Assembly (NCBI RefSeq): GCF_900108305.1
Contig: NZ_FNUX01000004.1
Coordinates: 1-64,000 of the forward strand
Direction: 5' to 3'
Source of the DNA: Nitrosomonas ureae
GTDB lineage: Bacteria > Pseudomonadota > Gammaproteobacteria > Burkholderiales > Nitrosomonadaceae
DNA length: 64,000 bases
The position numbers and the translations under genes are program-made. The notes under the pieces are model-generated. The model was not told the DNA's origin and made no database searches. It worked only from the letters and a program-made list of their open reading frames with translations. This document shows positions 8,397 through 17,761 of this stretch, piece after piece. Every line of letters starts with the position of its first letter. Within the stretch, counting starts at the first letter, position 1.

Positions 8397-8734
8397 ACAA
8401 TACCGCATGTGACTTATCATCCAAACAATGCAAGCCGTGCGAGGGCGGCGTGCCACCATTGTCCACCACTACGGTTGCTGATTATCTGAAGCAGATCGAT
8501 GGCTGGCAATTGCAGGACAAGCAGATCACCAAGACTTATGGGTTCAAGAATTATTATCAAACGATGGCGTTCGTCAATGCGGTGGCATGGATTTCGCACC
8601 GCGAAGATCATCATCCCGACATGCTGGTTGGCTACAACCAATGCGTGGTTACGTATACGACACATGCCATTGGCGGTTTATCCGAAAATGATTTCATCTG
8701 CGCGGCGAAAATCGACATGTTATTTTCAATTTGA
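8393..8734 (+). CDS. phhB: Pterin-4a-carbinolamine dehydratase
   Basis: This small enzyme dehydrates 4a-hydroxy-tetrahydropterin during recycling of the cofactor of aromatic amino-acid hydroxylases. The family is also found without a hydroxylase, where its role is less clear. The 113-residue protein has the core H-R-E-D-H-H-P-D (about 70-77), with the active-site histidines, then a V-x-x-x-T-H-A-I-G-G-L-S-E-N-D-F segment typical of the family. The N terminus is about 25 residues longer than the core and contains three cysteines (residues 6, 13 and 16). It overlaps the previous and next genes by four bases each, implying one transcript. Confidence 0.92.
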   Translation: MNNTACDLSSKQCKPCEGGVPPLSTTTVADYLKQIDGWQLQDKQITKTYGFKNYYQTMAFVNAVAWISHREDHHPDMLVGYNQCVVTYTTHAIGGLSENDFICAAKIDMLFSI

Positions 8735-9624
8735 GCCCCTGTCCCGATAAAACAAAGCGGCAGGCTCGATATCCAATCGGACAGGTAATTGCCGCGTTTG
8801 GCAGGCACTATTCGATTAAAACGACGAACGGCGAAATCATTTCCTGCGTCATGCGTGGCAAAAAAGGCGGTATTGCATGCGGTGATCGGGTTGAATATCA
8901 GCTTACCGCTGCGGAGCAAGGCGTCATCGAAGCGGTTTGTCCGCGTACTTCATTGTTATATCGCAGCGATGCATTCAAGGAAAAGATCATTGCCGCTAAC
9001 GTGACACAAGTCATCATTGTTGTTGCGGCGATTCCCAGCTTTAGCGAGGAATTGATCAATCGCTGCCTGGTTGCAGTGGAAAGCGAGAATATCGAGGTAT
9101 TGATTGTGTTGAATAAAGCCGATCTGGTCGAGCCAACACAAGTTGCGATGGCAACGTTGTCGCTTTACCAGGATTTAGGCTATTGCGTACTACCATTGTG
9201 CGCTCTGCAGGGTGTTTCAGCGTTACAGCCTTATCTATCCAACCATTTCAGCGTGTTGGCCGGTCAGTCGGGCATGGGTAAATCCACCTTGCTCAACGCA
9301 CTGGTTCCGCAGGCCCGGCGCGCCACCGCGGAAATTTCATTGGCACTTGATTCCGGCTGCCACACGACCACGCATTCGCAGCTTTATTCTCTTGATGATA
9401 ATAGCGCTATCATCGATTCCCCGGGATTCCAGGAATTTGGATTGAACCATATTGCAGAAGAAAGTCTGGCCTGGGGGTTCATCGAATTTCACCCTTACCT
9501 CGGGCAATGCAAATTCAATAATTGCCGTCATGTCACTGAGCCTGGTTGCGCAGTGGTACAAGCTGTTCAGCAAGGAAAGATTAACTCCAGGCGGCTGAAT
9601 TATTATCATCGACTGCTGCGCTAG
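8731..9624 (+). CDS. rsgA: Ribosome small-subunit biogenesis GTPase RsgA
   Basis: RsgA is a circularly permuted GTPase that assists late maturation of the 30S subunit. The 297-residue protein has an N-terminal OB fold (about 12-70). GTPase motifs come in permuted order: N-K-A-D (G4, about 129), G-Q-S-G-M-G-K-S-T (G1, about 177) and D-S-P-G (G3, about 229). A C-terminal zinc cluster reads C-K-F-N-N-C-R-H-V-T-E-P-G-C near 260. The start is a TTG that overlaps the preceding stop as TTGA; no good ATG exists before the OB fold. Confidence 0.95.
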   Translation: MSPCPDKTKRQARYPIGQVIAAFGRHYSIKTTNGEIISCVMRGKKGGIACGDRVEYQLTAAEQGVIEAVCPRTSLLYRSDAFKEKIIAANVTQVIIVVAAIPSFSEELINRCLVAVESENIEVLIVLNKADLVEPTQVAMATLSLYQDLGYCVLPLCALQGVSALQPYLSNHFSVLAGQSGMGKSTLLNALVPQARRATAEISLALDSGCHTTTHSQLYSLDDNSAIIDSPGFQEFGLNHIAEESLAWGFIEFHPYLGQCKFNNCRHVTEPGCAVVQAVQQGKINSRRLNYYHRLLR

Positions 9625-10055
9625 GCGATCTTGGTTTATCGGCTTCTGTTTTTGAGAAAAATCAGCTACCACAAGCCTTGCAACCTGTTATCCGCATTCC
9701 AGGGTGATGTGGCCTCACGAGCCAACTAAATTTGTTCAACGCTTAACCGGATATCACTGATCTGACATATAGATGAATGAATCGGGTGCCGGCGTTTTGT
9801 TATTGCTTGCTGGCCTTAATTCACGGGATCTATTATTTGATTGGATTTTCCTTTACATTACGAGCCTCGGATTTTGCGCTTGGTATCCGGGAGAGAGCTG
9901 CATTACAATTTGTTATACTCAAGTTTATCAATATTATTCAGTATGTTATTTTATATTCTTTATGCCGGTTATGACTGAATCCAGCCTCAATGCCTCCATT
10001 AATTAATGAAATAGTAATGGAATCTATTAGTAAGTTATCTTAATTGAACGGAAAA
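9625..10055. other. Intergenic region before the glycan cluster
   Basis: About 430 bases separate rsgA from the giant glycosyltransferase gene. No convincing gene, RNA or terminator is seen. Two short overlapping frames (9773-10006 and 9777-9974) encode hydrophobic strings without a ribosome site or family likeness, and may be chance or remains of a decayed membrane protein. The last 150 bases are AT-rich and probably contain the promoter of the next gene. Confidence 0.5.
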
Positions 10056-13000
10056 ATGTTGAAAAATTCACTTATTCCCCATCAGGCGGCTACACAAATT
10101 CCTGGTAATTGCATACTGGTTTTTGCGACCGAACCCGGCGATGAGGTATTCGGTTGTGGCGGAGCCATCATGCATCACGTTGAACAAGGCATTCCTGTGC
10201 ATGTCATCGTGGTATCTGACGGTGCGCATGATATAAGTGAGGAGAAAGCAACTGCCGAGTACACGCTGCAACGTCAGAATGAAAGCATTGCTGCCGCCGA
10301 TATCCTTGGCTATGGCACTCCCGTTTTCTGGCAATATCAGGATCGACAAGTCTGTTATGGAGAGAAGCTGATACAGGAAATTCAAACAGCTATTCACGCG
10401 ACCGGCGCTGACTTGGTCTATGTACCATCAATTTTCGAGATGCAACCGGATCACCGCGTGCTGGGCATGGCTGCCGTAGAGGCGGTCAGACGAATCGGCA
10501 AAGCGGTATGTTTAGCGTTATATGAAGTGAGCATTCCGTTGCACCCCAACCAATTGCTCAATATCAGTAACTGGGTAGCACGCAAAAAAGCTGCAATGGA
10601 ATGTTTTGTTTCACAAAATGCAATCCAGCGTTACGATTTGCATATTGCCGCACTTAATCGTTACCGTACTTATACTTTACCCGTCAGCGTAACCGCAGCG
10701 GAAGCTTTCATTCTAATCACGGCTGAGGAACTGTCCAACGATCCGCTCAAACTGTATCAATCGGAGCATGTTCGTCAAAGAGCCTTGGGGTTATTTCTGG
10801 ATAGCGGTGACGTACCGTTAGTCAGTATCATCATTCGTAGCATGGATCGCTCCACATTATCGGATGCGCTGGATTCTATCGCTTTGCAGACTTATCCGAA
10901 TATTGAAGTCGTCATCGTCAATGCCAAAGGGGCAGGGCATCGAGTAATCAATGAGTGGTGCGGCCGTTTTCCGGTCCGGATCGTTGGTGATAATGAGCCG
11001 CTGAACAGAAGCCGTGCGGCAAATATCGGTTTGAATTCAGCCAAAGGAAGCTACTTGATATTCCTGGATGATGATGATTTATTTTATCCGGAACATATAT
11101 CCAGCTTGCTGGTTGCTTTACAAAATAACTCAGATGCCCGATGTGCTTATGCCGGTGTAAATGTTGAGTATTATGTTGCCGGACAACTTGAAACTAATGC
11201 TGTGTTCAATGAATCATTCGATCCGCGCCGGCTTTGGGGAAGGAATTTTATTCCTATTCACGCCATGTTGTTTGAGAAGTCTTTGATTGCCATTGATCAT
11301 TGCAGCTTTGATGAAAACCTGGAAGTCTTTGAGGATTGGGATTTCTGGATGCAACTTGCGCAACACGGCGAAATATTACATGTCGATAAAATTACGGCCA
11401 TTTACCGCAATCATGGTCATTCAGGGATGGGATTGGAATACAGTGAAGATTTTGTAAAAACATCTAGAAGCAAAGTCTACGATAAATGGAAGAAGCTTTT
11501 GACTGGAGAGCAACTGGAAGGCTTGATTCAGTACAGAGAGGACATAATATCCGGTCTCCGCGCCTGTTTAGCTGAGAGCGGGCATCTGGCAGCTTCTCTG
11601 CGAAATCGTCTACAGCAGGATATGCTGGCCAGCAATCAACGCGAACAGTTACTGCAAGAAACTATCAATGATCAGCAGAAAGCGATTAATGATCAGCAGA
11701 AAGCGATCAATGACCAGCAGAAAGCGATCAATGACCTGTTTTATTCCACCTCATGGAAGATTACAGCGCCTGTACGATTTATAGCCCGGATTATTCGCGG
11801 ACAGTATGCCGAAGCGTGGGGCGGTTTGCGTCGTAGGATTTTGCCTCTGTTAAAAATTATCTATTCGTGGTTACCTGTTCGTTGGCGCAGCAAGGTATTG
11901 GATATCGGTTACCGGTTTGCGGGATCTCTCTTTGCTGGAATGGGACATTATGAGGTATGGCGGGCGAATGAAACTGGTTCTGCTGGTCAATTATCCAGGG
12001 ATCTTGACAGCTCTTTAACAGGAATGTGGGATCCTTCCACTATTTCCCCTTTGGCGAAGACGCCATCAGGGCGCATTGCAATTCATGCGCATATTTTTTA
12101 TGCGGATTTGGCGACAGAATTCGAGAGATATCTGAATAATATGCCATTTTCCTATGATTTATTTGTTTCAACGCCCCACGAGACAGCGAAGCAAAAATGT
12201 GAACAGGTTTTTTCCCGGTTACCTCGATTGGGGCGGTTGACCATCGCTATGGTACCCAATCGTGGGCGCGATATTGCGCCCATGTTCTGTACTTTTGGCG
12301 AGGTATTGCAGCAATATGATTATATTGCTCACATTCATAGCAAAAAATCACTGTACAACAATGGTGCTACGGATGGATGGCGGGAATACTTGCTAACAAA
12401 TCTGCTGGGAAGCAAGGCGCAAATACGGAGAATTTTTACGCTGCTGACCGGGGAAAAGCCGATCGGTTTTGTTTATCCCCAGAATTTCTCAAAGCTGCCT
12501 TACATGGCAAATACATGGCTTTCCAATCAGGTGAGTGGGCGCTTATGGTGCAATAAACTGGGTATTACAGAAATACCGGAAGGTTATTTTGACTTTCCTG
12601 CGGGATCAATGTTCTGGGCTCGTACAAAGGCATTGCAGCCATTGTTTGACGCGCGTATCAAAATCGAAGATTTCGCTGAAGAAGCAGGGCAAAAAGATGC
12701 AACCTTTGCGCATTGTATAGAACGTTTATTTGTATTGGTCACCAGACAATCCGGATTTAATGCTGCCATTCTTCGAGACAGCGGATCCAACAGTTGGTCC
12801 CGTTGGCATTTTGAGCAATATGTGTTGCGCAAACAGGAAGATGCACATAACAGAATGGCTGATCCAACATTGCGCATAGTTACTTTTGATATCTTTGATA
12901 CGTTATTGACTCGACCACTACTAGATCCTGAAATCGTTAAAAATATAATTGCCCATCGCGCTGGAGGTGATGAGGGCAAGCTTTATCTTAAATTTCGTTC

Positions 13001-14675
13001 CATTGCAGAAACTCAAGCACGCCAGAAAGCTGACCGTGATATTGGATTGGATGCCATTTTCGATGAATTTTCTATCCTGTCAGAACTCTCATTCGAGGCT
13101 GTAATGCGATTACGCAAGCTTGAAGAAGCTGCAGAGCTTGAAATTGTAGCTCCACGACCGGAAGCAATCGCTCTGATGCAATTTGCTATTTCCCTGGGTA
13201 AGCGTGTCATACTGGTCAGTGATAGGTACCTTTCCAAATTATGTGTTGAGGGGATATTGCGGCATCACGGTATCAATGGATGGCATGAGCTTTACTTGTC
13301 TGCCGGGAATGGATCGAGAAAAGATACCGGTGATTTTTATCGTCAACTCTTGATACAAGAAACTGCTTCTCCAAGCGAGATTATGGTTATCGGGGATGAC
13401 GAGCACTCCGATGTTCAAATACCTGGTGATATGGGAATCAGGATTCTGCACGTAATGCGGCCTGTTGAATTAGCTCGGGCAATGCCACGATTGGGATCCA
13501 TGATTGAGCGTTCGATATATTGTGAAGACATCAATGAGCAGCTTACCCTTGGAACCATCGTGCAGGGGAATTTCCATCCTTTGTTTTTTCCGCGCTTTAG
13601 CGCCTCCGATCTCGTTCCTTCGACACCTTGGGCCATTGGATATGCCGTTGTCGGACCATTGGTTCTATCCTTTGTGCAGTGGTTAGCGGCAAAAGCCGAG
13701 GCGGATGGTATCCAGCGTTTATATTTTCTGGCTCGCGAAGGCCAGTTACTGAAAATAGCTTATGATCTGTGGGTATCCAATAATGCCCATGCCATTGCAT
13801 CTGATTACCTGGTACTTTCTCGCCGTGCAGTGACTGTACCGATGATTTCGGATTTTAATGATATTCTTCAAATCGCGAGAGCGCAGTATCATCCGAATCA
13901 TCTGTCCGAATTTATACAAGTACGGTATGGATTGACGCTATCTCATGAAGATCTGGAAAATTTTGTGCGGCTTGGGTTGTGGCCAAAAAACAAGCTGGTT
14001 TCCGTTGAAAATGAAAATATCGGGCATCTGATGCCCGTATTGCAGGCTTTGGAAGAACGCATTTTGATCAATGCGCAGGCTGAGCGTCCTGGGTTATTAA
14101 CTTACCTGAGTGATCTGGGCTTAAATAAAAACCTTAAATCTGCTGTAGTAGACATTGGTTATGCAGCAACAATACAGGGCTGTTTGAATCGATTGATGGG
14201 GCAGACAATACACGGGTATTATTTAATGACTGTAGAACGCGCGCAGAAAATATCCTCGCAATATGGGGCAATCGCTCAGGGATGCGTTGCTCATTGCATT
14301 GATCCAAAAATTTATCCAATGCCGCCGATATTCGTTAAAAGCTTTTTGCTGGAAAAATTATTAAGCTCTGATGATGCACAAGTTGTTTGCTACCGGCAGA
14401 CAGATTCAAATGGCATTGTTCCTGAGTTTCGTCAGCTTGCTGACGAAGAGCGCCAATCCATGGCGACACGTGCGGAAATCAGGCGGGGAATAATGGATTT
14501 TATTAACCAATCGATCACAATACGGGATAAATTAGTCAGTGATTTTGAGATTCCTTTGGATATCGCAACCGAATTGTTTGACGAGTTTATCAAGCGCCCC
14601 TCTCAAGCAGAAAAAGATATTCTTGACGGGCTCACGCTGGATGACCATTACTGCGGACGAGGTCTTGTAAGTTGA
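10056..14675 (+). CDS. Giant multidomain glycan-synthesis protein: PIG-L-like, GT2, RgpF-like and HAD-like modules
   Basis: This 1539-residue cytoplasmic protein joins at least four modules. Residues about 20-225 resemble PIG-L/LmbE N-deacetylases, but the zinc motif reads T-E-P-G-D-E instead of A-P-H-P-D-D-E. Residues about 255-470 are a GT2 glycosyltransferase (V-S-I-I-I-R-S; L-D-D-D-D near 335). A short coiled coil of repeated I-N-D-Q-Q-K-A heptads lies at 537-560. Residues about 673-918 resemble rhamnan-synthesis protein F (N-R-G-R-D-I-A-P; H-S-K-K-S). Residues about 940-1130 are a HAD-like domain (F-D-I-F-D-T-L-L-T-R-P; V-I-G-D-D). A last domain, about 1190-1535, is shared with the gene at 14816-16810 and has no name I recognise. 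A TTG four codons upstream is possible, but the ATG at 10056 is preferred. The likely role is building or modifying a surface polysaccharide or glycoprotein glycan; the exact sugar chemistry is unknown. Confidence 0.85.
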   Translation: MLKNSLIPHQAATQIPGNCILVFATEPGDEVFGCGGAIMHHVEQGIPVHVIVVSDGAHDISEEKATAEYTLQRQNESIAAADILGYGTPVFWQYQDRQVCYGEKLIQEIQTAIHATGADLVYVPSIFEMQPDHRVLGMAAVEAVRRIGKAVCLALYEVSIPLHPNQLLNISNWVARKKAAMECFVSQNAIQRYDLHIAALNRYRTYTLPVSVTAAEAFILITAEELSNDPLKLYQSEHVRQRALGLFLDSGDVPLVSIIIRSMDRSTLSDALDSIALQTYPNIEVVIVNAKGAGHRVINEWCGRFPVRIVGDNEPLNRSRAANIGLNSAKGSYLIFLDDDDLFYPEHISSLLVALQNNSDARCAYAGVNVEYYVAGQLETNAVFNESFDPRRLWGRNFIPIHAMLFEKSLIAIDHCSFDENLEVFEDWDFWMQLAQHGEILHVDKITAIYRNHGHSGMGLEYSEDFVKTSRSKVYDKWKKLLTGEQLEGLIQYREDIISGLRACLAESGHLAASLRNRLQQDMLASNQREQLLQETINDQQKAINDQQKAINDQQKAINDLFYSTSWKITAPVRFIARIIRGQYAEAWGGLRRRILPLLKIIYSWLPVRWRSKVLDIGYRFAGSLFAGMGHYEVWRANETGSAGQLSRDLDSSLTGMWDPSTISPLAKTPSGRIAIHAHIFYADLATEFERYLNNMPFSYDLFVSTPHETAKQKCEQVFSRLPRLGRLTIAMVPNRGRDIAPMFCTFGEVLQQYDYIAHIHSKKSLYNNGATDGWREYLLTNLLGSKAQIRRIFTLLTGEKPIGFVYPQNFSKLPYMANTWLSNQVSGRLWCNKLGITEIPEGYFDFPAGSMFWARTKALQPLFDARIKIEDFAEEAGQKDATFAHCIERLFVLVTRQSGFNAAILRDSGSNSWSRWHFEQYVLRKQEDAHNRMADPTLRIVTFDIFDTLLTRPLLDPEIVKNIIAHRAGGDEGKLYLKFRSIAETQARQKADRDIGLDAIFDEFSILSELSFEAVMRLRKLEEAAELEIVAPRPEAIALMQFAISLGKRVILVSDRYLSKLCVEGILRHHGINGWHELYLSAGNGSRKDTGDFYRQLLIQETASPSEIMVIGDDEHSDVQIPGDMGIRILHVMRPVELARAMPRLGSMIERSIYCEDINEQLTLGTIVQGNFHPLFFPRFSASDLVPSTPWAIGYAVVGPLVLSFVQWLAAKAEADGIQRLYFLAREGQLLKIAYDLWVSNNAHAIASDYLVLSRRAVTVPMISDFNDILQIARAQYHPNHLSEFIQVRYGLTLSHEDLENFVRLGLWPKNKLVSVENENIGHLMPVLQALEERILINAQAERPGLLTYLSDLGLNKNLKSAVVDIGYAATIQGCLNRLMGQTIHGYYLMTVERAQKISSQYGAIAQGCVAHCIDPKIYPMPPIFVKSFLLEKLLSSDDAQVVCYRQTDSNGIVPEFRQLADEERQSMATRAEIRRGIMDFINQSITIRDKLVSDFEIPLDIATELFDEFIKRPSQAEKDILDGLTLDDHYCGRGLVS
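11664..11736 (+). repeat. 21-bp tandem repeat, about 3.5 copies, inside the giant gene
   Basis: Units start at 11664, 11685 and 11706, with a partial unit at 11727. Each is 21 bases with one or two changes and encodes the heptad I-N-D-Q-Q-K-A, so copy-number change would keep both the reading frame and the coiled-coil register. Confidence 0.9.
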
Positions 14676-14815
14676 CGGTTTTTTTATATCCCATAACATA
14701 AAGTTCTTCGCCAATAAAACCACGCACGGAGATGCCATTGCAACTTATTCTTCAGGTTTGGTGCTTGAGCCAGAAGCCACACCTGTGCAATTACTTGCAC
14801 AAATAGATGAATGGA
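14676..14815 (+). pseudogene. Possible coding remnant between convergent genes
   Basis: One plus-strand frame is open without a start codon from about 14670 into the next gene's 3' end. It reads in part F-F-A-N-K-T-T-H-G-D-A-I-A-T-Y-S-S-G-L, followed by a segment that would form an amphipathic helix. It looks protein-like and could be the tail of a lost gene of the glycan cluster. It is too short to assign, and chance is a real alternative. Confidence 0.2.
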
Positions 14816-16810
14816 TTAATGCGGCAAGAATGTCGCGAAATGTACGATGCCCATTCCGCAATAATGATCGTCGGTTGCTATGCTCATGATTTGAGCGCGC
14901 TCAGACTCCGAAGTGCCTTCCCAAAAATCTCGAAAAATATCAACGGCCAAATGCGGATCGATGCGTAATTTTCCAAGGCCGGAGTCTTTCATGGAGCGAT
15001 AGTCACGGGCAAAATCCAGCGCTCCTGCACGAAGTTCGGAACGTAACGGTATTGAAGCTTTTTCAGCTTCGCTCAAAGGATTGTATACGCCGGCTACAGC
15101 GTGATTGTCTTGATAGCGGTAATGACTGATTTGTGGATCATCCGATCCCATGAACATTTCCAGAGGAACGTTATAACGTAATAAGGGCGATTGATCGGGT
15201 GTGGCCAGGTCCTCACCAAAGCAACCCGAGATGCGCACACCGTGACGTGTGCGGACTTCTGCAGCGGCTGCGCGGGTTACCATGTAATAGCCCAGAATTT
15301 TTCGCTCTAGCAGGTCGCATAATCTGTCCTGGATAGTTCCCGCATAACCCACGTCGACCAGTGCCGCCACTCCTTCCGTTAACTTGATTTGCTGCAAATA
15401 GGACAGCATGGGTTCGCGTTCCATCGCTGCACGACGATGGATTGCATCCGACAGGGTTTCCAGTACCGCGAGCAGAGCGTCATCGATCTGACCCGCCTGA
15501 ATTTCTACCAGACGTTTGCGTGACCAAATGCCGCGTCGCTCCAAAGCTGTTAATGTCGTGTGATCCAATGTCAGGCCAAAACGGCGCAGCAGGAATTCAG
15601 GCAGTGAATTGGCCTGATAATCCGTGCGGGCAATGGCCAGAATATCCTCGTGTGATCGGATCATTGCGACCGAAACCGCGCGGCGTGATAGTACTAAATA
15701 ATTGGATTGCGGTGTATTGTGCCCTGCAGTTAATATCTCATGGATATCCTTCATGAGCTGTCCTTCGCGGGCAAGGAAATATAAACGATCAATGTTATCG
15801 GCATGGGCCTGTTCAATTAGCCATTCGCTAAAGGCCGCTAACAACGGACCCACAATCGCATAGCCAATGCCGTATCGTCCGCATTGGGTCAGTGATGCGC
15901 GATCCAGAAAGAATTGCCTGGATTGGGCTTGAAAGAAAGTGCGTACGATATTGCCCAGCACCAGCTCATCAGCGGTCGGGCCGGCTGATTTTACTTTTTC
16001 TATCCAGATATTGAGGCGTGGAAAATACCCTGCCAATGCCAGCGGGCTTTCCAGAGCCGCAATTTGAAAGCCCAGTTGCTGCGGAATCTGCTGATCTGAA
16101 ATGGGGTGATCGCCAATCATAACGGCCTGTTCTGGCAATATTCCTTCACTCTCTGCAATGTGGCGGAAAAGCGCTCCGGTAGATTTGCGCACGCCCACTT
16201 CGGACGAAATGTATAAGGCATCATATTCAAGGATATTGCACTTTTGCAGCATTTTTCTGATGGCGTCCGATGACAGAAACATATCACTGGCCAGCACCAC
16301 TTTTTTGCCAGCCCGTTTTACCGTTCCCAGTATCTCGATCATACCCGGCAATGGTTGTGCCAGGGACAATTCCACTGATTCTTCAATTGATTGCAGCTGC
16401 TTGGCATCGCCTTCGGCGGTGCCAAAAAGACGAACATATTCAGTGCATATATGAGCTAAACTGACATCGGAGCTTCCCGCTTCCCGCAATGACATTTCAG
16501 CTGCATGGCGTCGTTCCGGATAATGTTTGCAATTGATGCGCTTTGCGATCCAGTGCTTGGTATTTTCCGGATCAAGCAGCGGGCGTGTAATGAGCGTATC
16601 AAAAATGTCGAAAACTACCAATCTGATGTCCGGATGCTCAATTCTGGTCAATAGTGCATCGCGATCGAATAGCGCCTGGTAAGGGTGCGAGTGACCAATC
16701 GAGCGGCGCATTCGATTAAGAATTTCATTGATGGAGCGTTTTATTGTCGCTTTTGCTCCGTAGGTTTTCTGGTATCTCAATACCTTGCGGAGAAATTGGT
16801 GATTGGTCAT
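14816..16810 (-). CDS. HAD-like protein, paralogue of the C-terminal half of the giant glycan protein
   Basis: This 664-residue protein has a HAD-type domain at about 60-270 (V-F-D-I-F-D-T-L-I-T-R-P-L-L-D-P; L-A-S-D-M-F-L; M-I-G-D-H), then a second domain at about 310-655. It aligns along its whole length with residues about 935-1535 of the product of 10056-14675. Shared stretches include D-R-L-Y-F-L-A-R-E-G-Q-L/Q-R-L-Y-F-L-A-R-E-G-Q-L, N-Y-L-V-L-S-R-R-A-V and the C-terminal D-D-H-Y-C-G. The two genes converge, so the module was duplicated and one copy inverted, or one copy was fused to glycosyltransferase modules. The first aspartate of the HAD motif is present, so phosphatase or phosphotransfer activity is possible, but the substrate is unknown. 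Confidence 0.82.
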   Translation of the reverse strand: MTNHQFLRKVLRYQKTYGAKATIKRSINEILNRMRRSIGHSHPYQALFDRDALLTRIEHPDIRLVVFDIFDTLITRPLLDPENTKHWIAKRINCKHYPERRHAAEMSLREAGSSDVSLAHICTEYVRLFGTAEGDAKQLQSIEESVELSLAQPLPGMIEILGTVKRAGKKVVLASDMFLSSDAIRKMLQKCNILEYDALYISSEVGVRKSTGALFRHIAESEGILPEQAVMIGDHPISDQQIPQQLGFQIAALESPLALAGYFPRLNIWIEKVKSAGPTADELVLGNIVRTFFQAQSRQFFLDRASLTQCGRYGIGYAIVGPLLAAFSEWLIEQAHADNIDRLYFLAREGQLMKDIHEILTAGHNTPQSNYLVLSRRAVSVAMIRSHEDILAIARTDYQANSLPEFLLRRFGLTLDHTTLTALERRGIWSRKRLVEIQAGQIDDALLAVLETLSDAIHRRAAMEREPMLSYLQQIKLTEGVAALVDVGYAGTIQDRLCDLLERKILGYYMVTRAAAAEVRTRHGVRISGCFGEDLATPDQSPLLRYNVPLEMFMGSDDPQISHYRYQDNHAVAGVYNPLSEAEKASIPLRSELRAGALDFARDYRSMKDSGLGKLRIDPHLAVDIFRDFWEGTSESERAQIMSIATDDHYCGMGIVHFATFLPH

Positions 16811-16981
16811 GGATAAGTGATGAATTAAGAATTATTCTCAACAGAGTGTGATATTACACAGCTTTATTGAAATATTTTGAATCTCGTTAACAAAATATAA
16901 GACAGTATGAATGATTTTTGTTACCGCATTAAGTCACCGGGACTGATTTGTCCGGAGAGTTCTAGCAAATTTTCCGGTTTA

Positions 16982-17761
16982 TCAGTTTGTTATAAGATTT
17001 TCGAGATGGATTCTTAATTTTAACATTCTATACGACAAGTCTCGAAAGGGACCTTTCTTTTCAGCCTCTACAAAGGCTTCTGCATAACTTTCCTCTTCTT
17101 TTTTAGGAAGAAAAAGACCGCGATAGCTGGCTAACCCGATGATCGCAGAAAGATAATTGCAGTGGGAAAGGGGTAACGCATAGCAGGATATGGCCTGTCT
17201 CTTGAGATTAATTACACTGGTGATGTCCATCACCCGGGTAGCGGGAAGCGGACTCCAGATTTCATAAATAAATGCACGCGATGATGTTTTGCAGCGCTGC
17301 CAGCAGTTTAAAACGGCGTGGCCTATGGCGACATGGTCGCGATGATAATCAAGTACCGAAGGCAGAAACAGCCAATCCGGGTTAAATTGCCGCAGTAGCG
17401 TATCAACTTTGGTTTCAAAGCGGGGGGAATTGCGAAAACCGCCGTCCGGTTCATCGAGGAATTCCATGTCATTAATTCCCAATGTCGCTAACGATTCCAT
17501 CGCTTCCTTGCGTCGAATGATGGGTGCGTCGGCATCAAGGCTGCCGGCGCCGGAACCATCGGTGACGAAAATAACTTTGACAATGCATCCTTGTTGCCTC
17601 AGTAATGCCAGTGTGCCGCCGCAGCCCAGAATTTCGTCATCCGGGTGCGGAGCGAAAACGAGTATTTTCCCATTGTGGATGGGAGTAAGTGGTGTTGGCA
17701 ATGGACAAAGTCCTAGCCGGGCAATTTTAGTCTGCTGCAGCTTGGCGATAAATTGCTTCAT
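16982..17761 (-). CDS. PIG-L / LmbE family deacetylase
   Basis: This is a predicted zinc-dependent N-deacetylase acting on N-acetyl sugars or sugar conjugates. The 259-residue protein has the intact metal motif A-P-H-P-D-D-E at 37-43, then G-C-G-G-T, and the second motif H-R-D-H-V-A-I-G near 137. This contrasts with the altered motif in the giant protein upstream. The ATG at 17761 overlaps the end of the upstream GT4 gene by 35 bases and has a GGAT-type ribosome site. A TTG at 17779 is an alternative start. Together with the glycosyltransferase it suggests a two-step synthesis in which a sugar is transferred and then deacetylated. Confidence 0.9.
   Translation of the reverse strand: MKQFIAKLQQTKIARLGLCPLPTPLTPIHNGKILVFAPHPDDEILGCGGTLALLRQQGCIVKVIFVTDGSGAGSLDADAPIIRRKEAMESLATLGINDMEFLDEPDGGFRNSPRFETKVDTLLRQFNPDWLFLPSVLDYHRDHVAIGHAVLNCWQRCKTSSRAFIYEIWSPLPATRVMDITSVINLKRQAISCYALPLSHCNYLSAIIGLASYRGLFLPKKEEESYAEAFVEAEKKGPFRDLSYRMLKLRIHLENLITN

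Noticed and set aside
9773-10006. Two short hydrophobic frames before the giant glycan gene
   Set aside because: No ribosome site and no family likeness; described only as part of the intergenic region.
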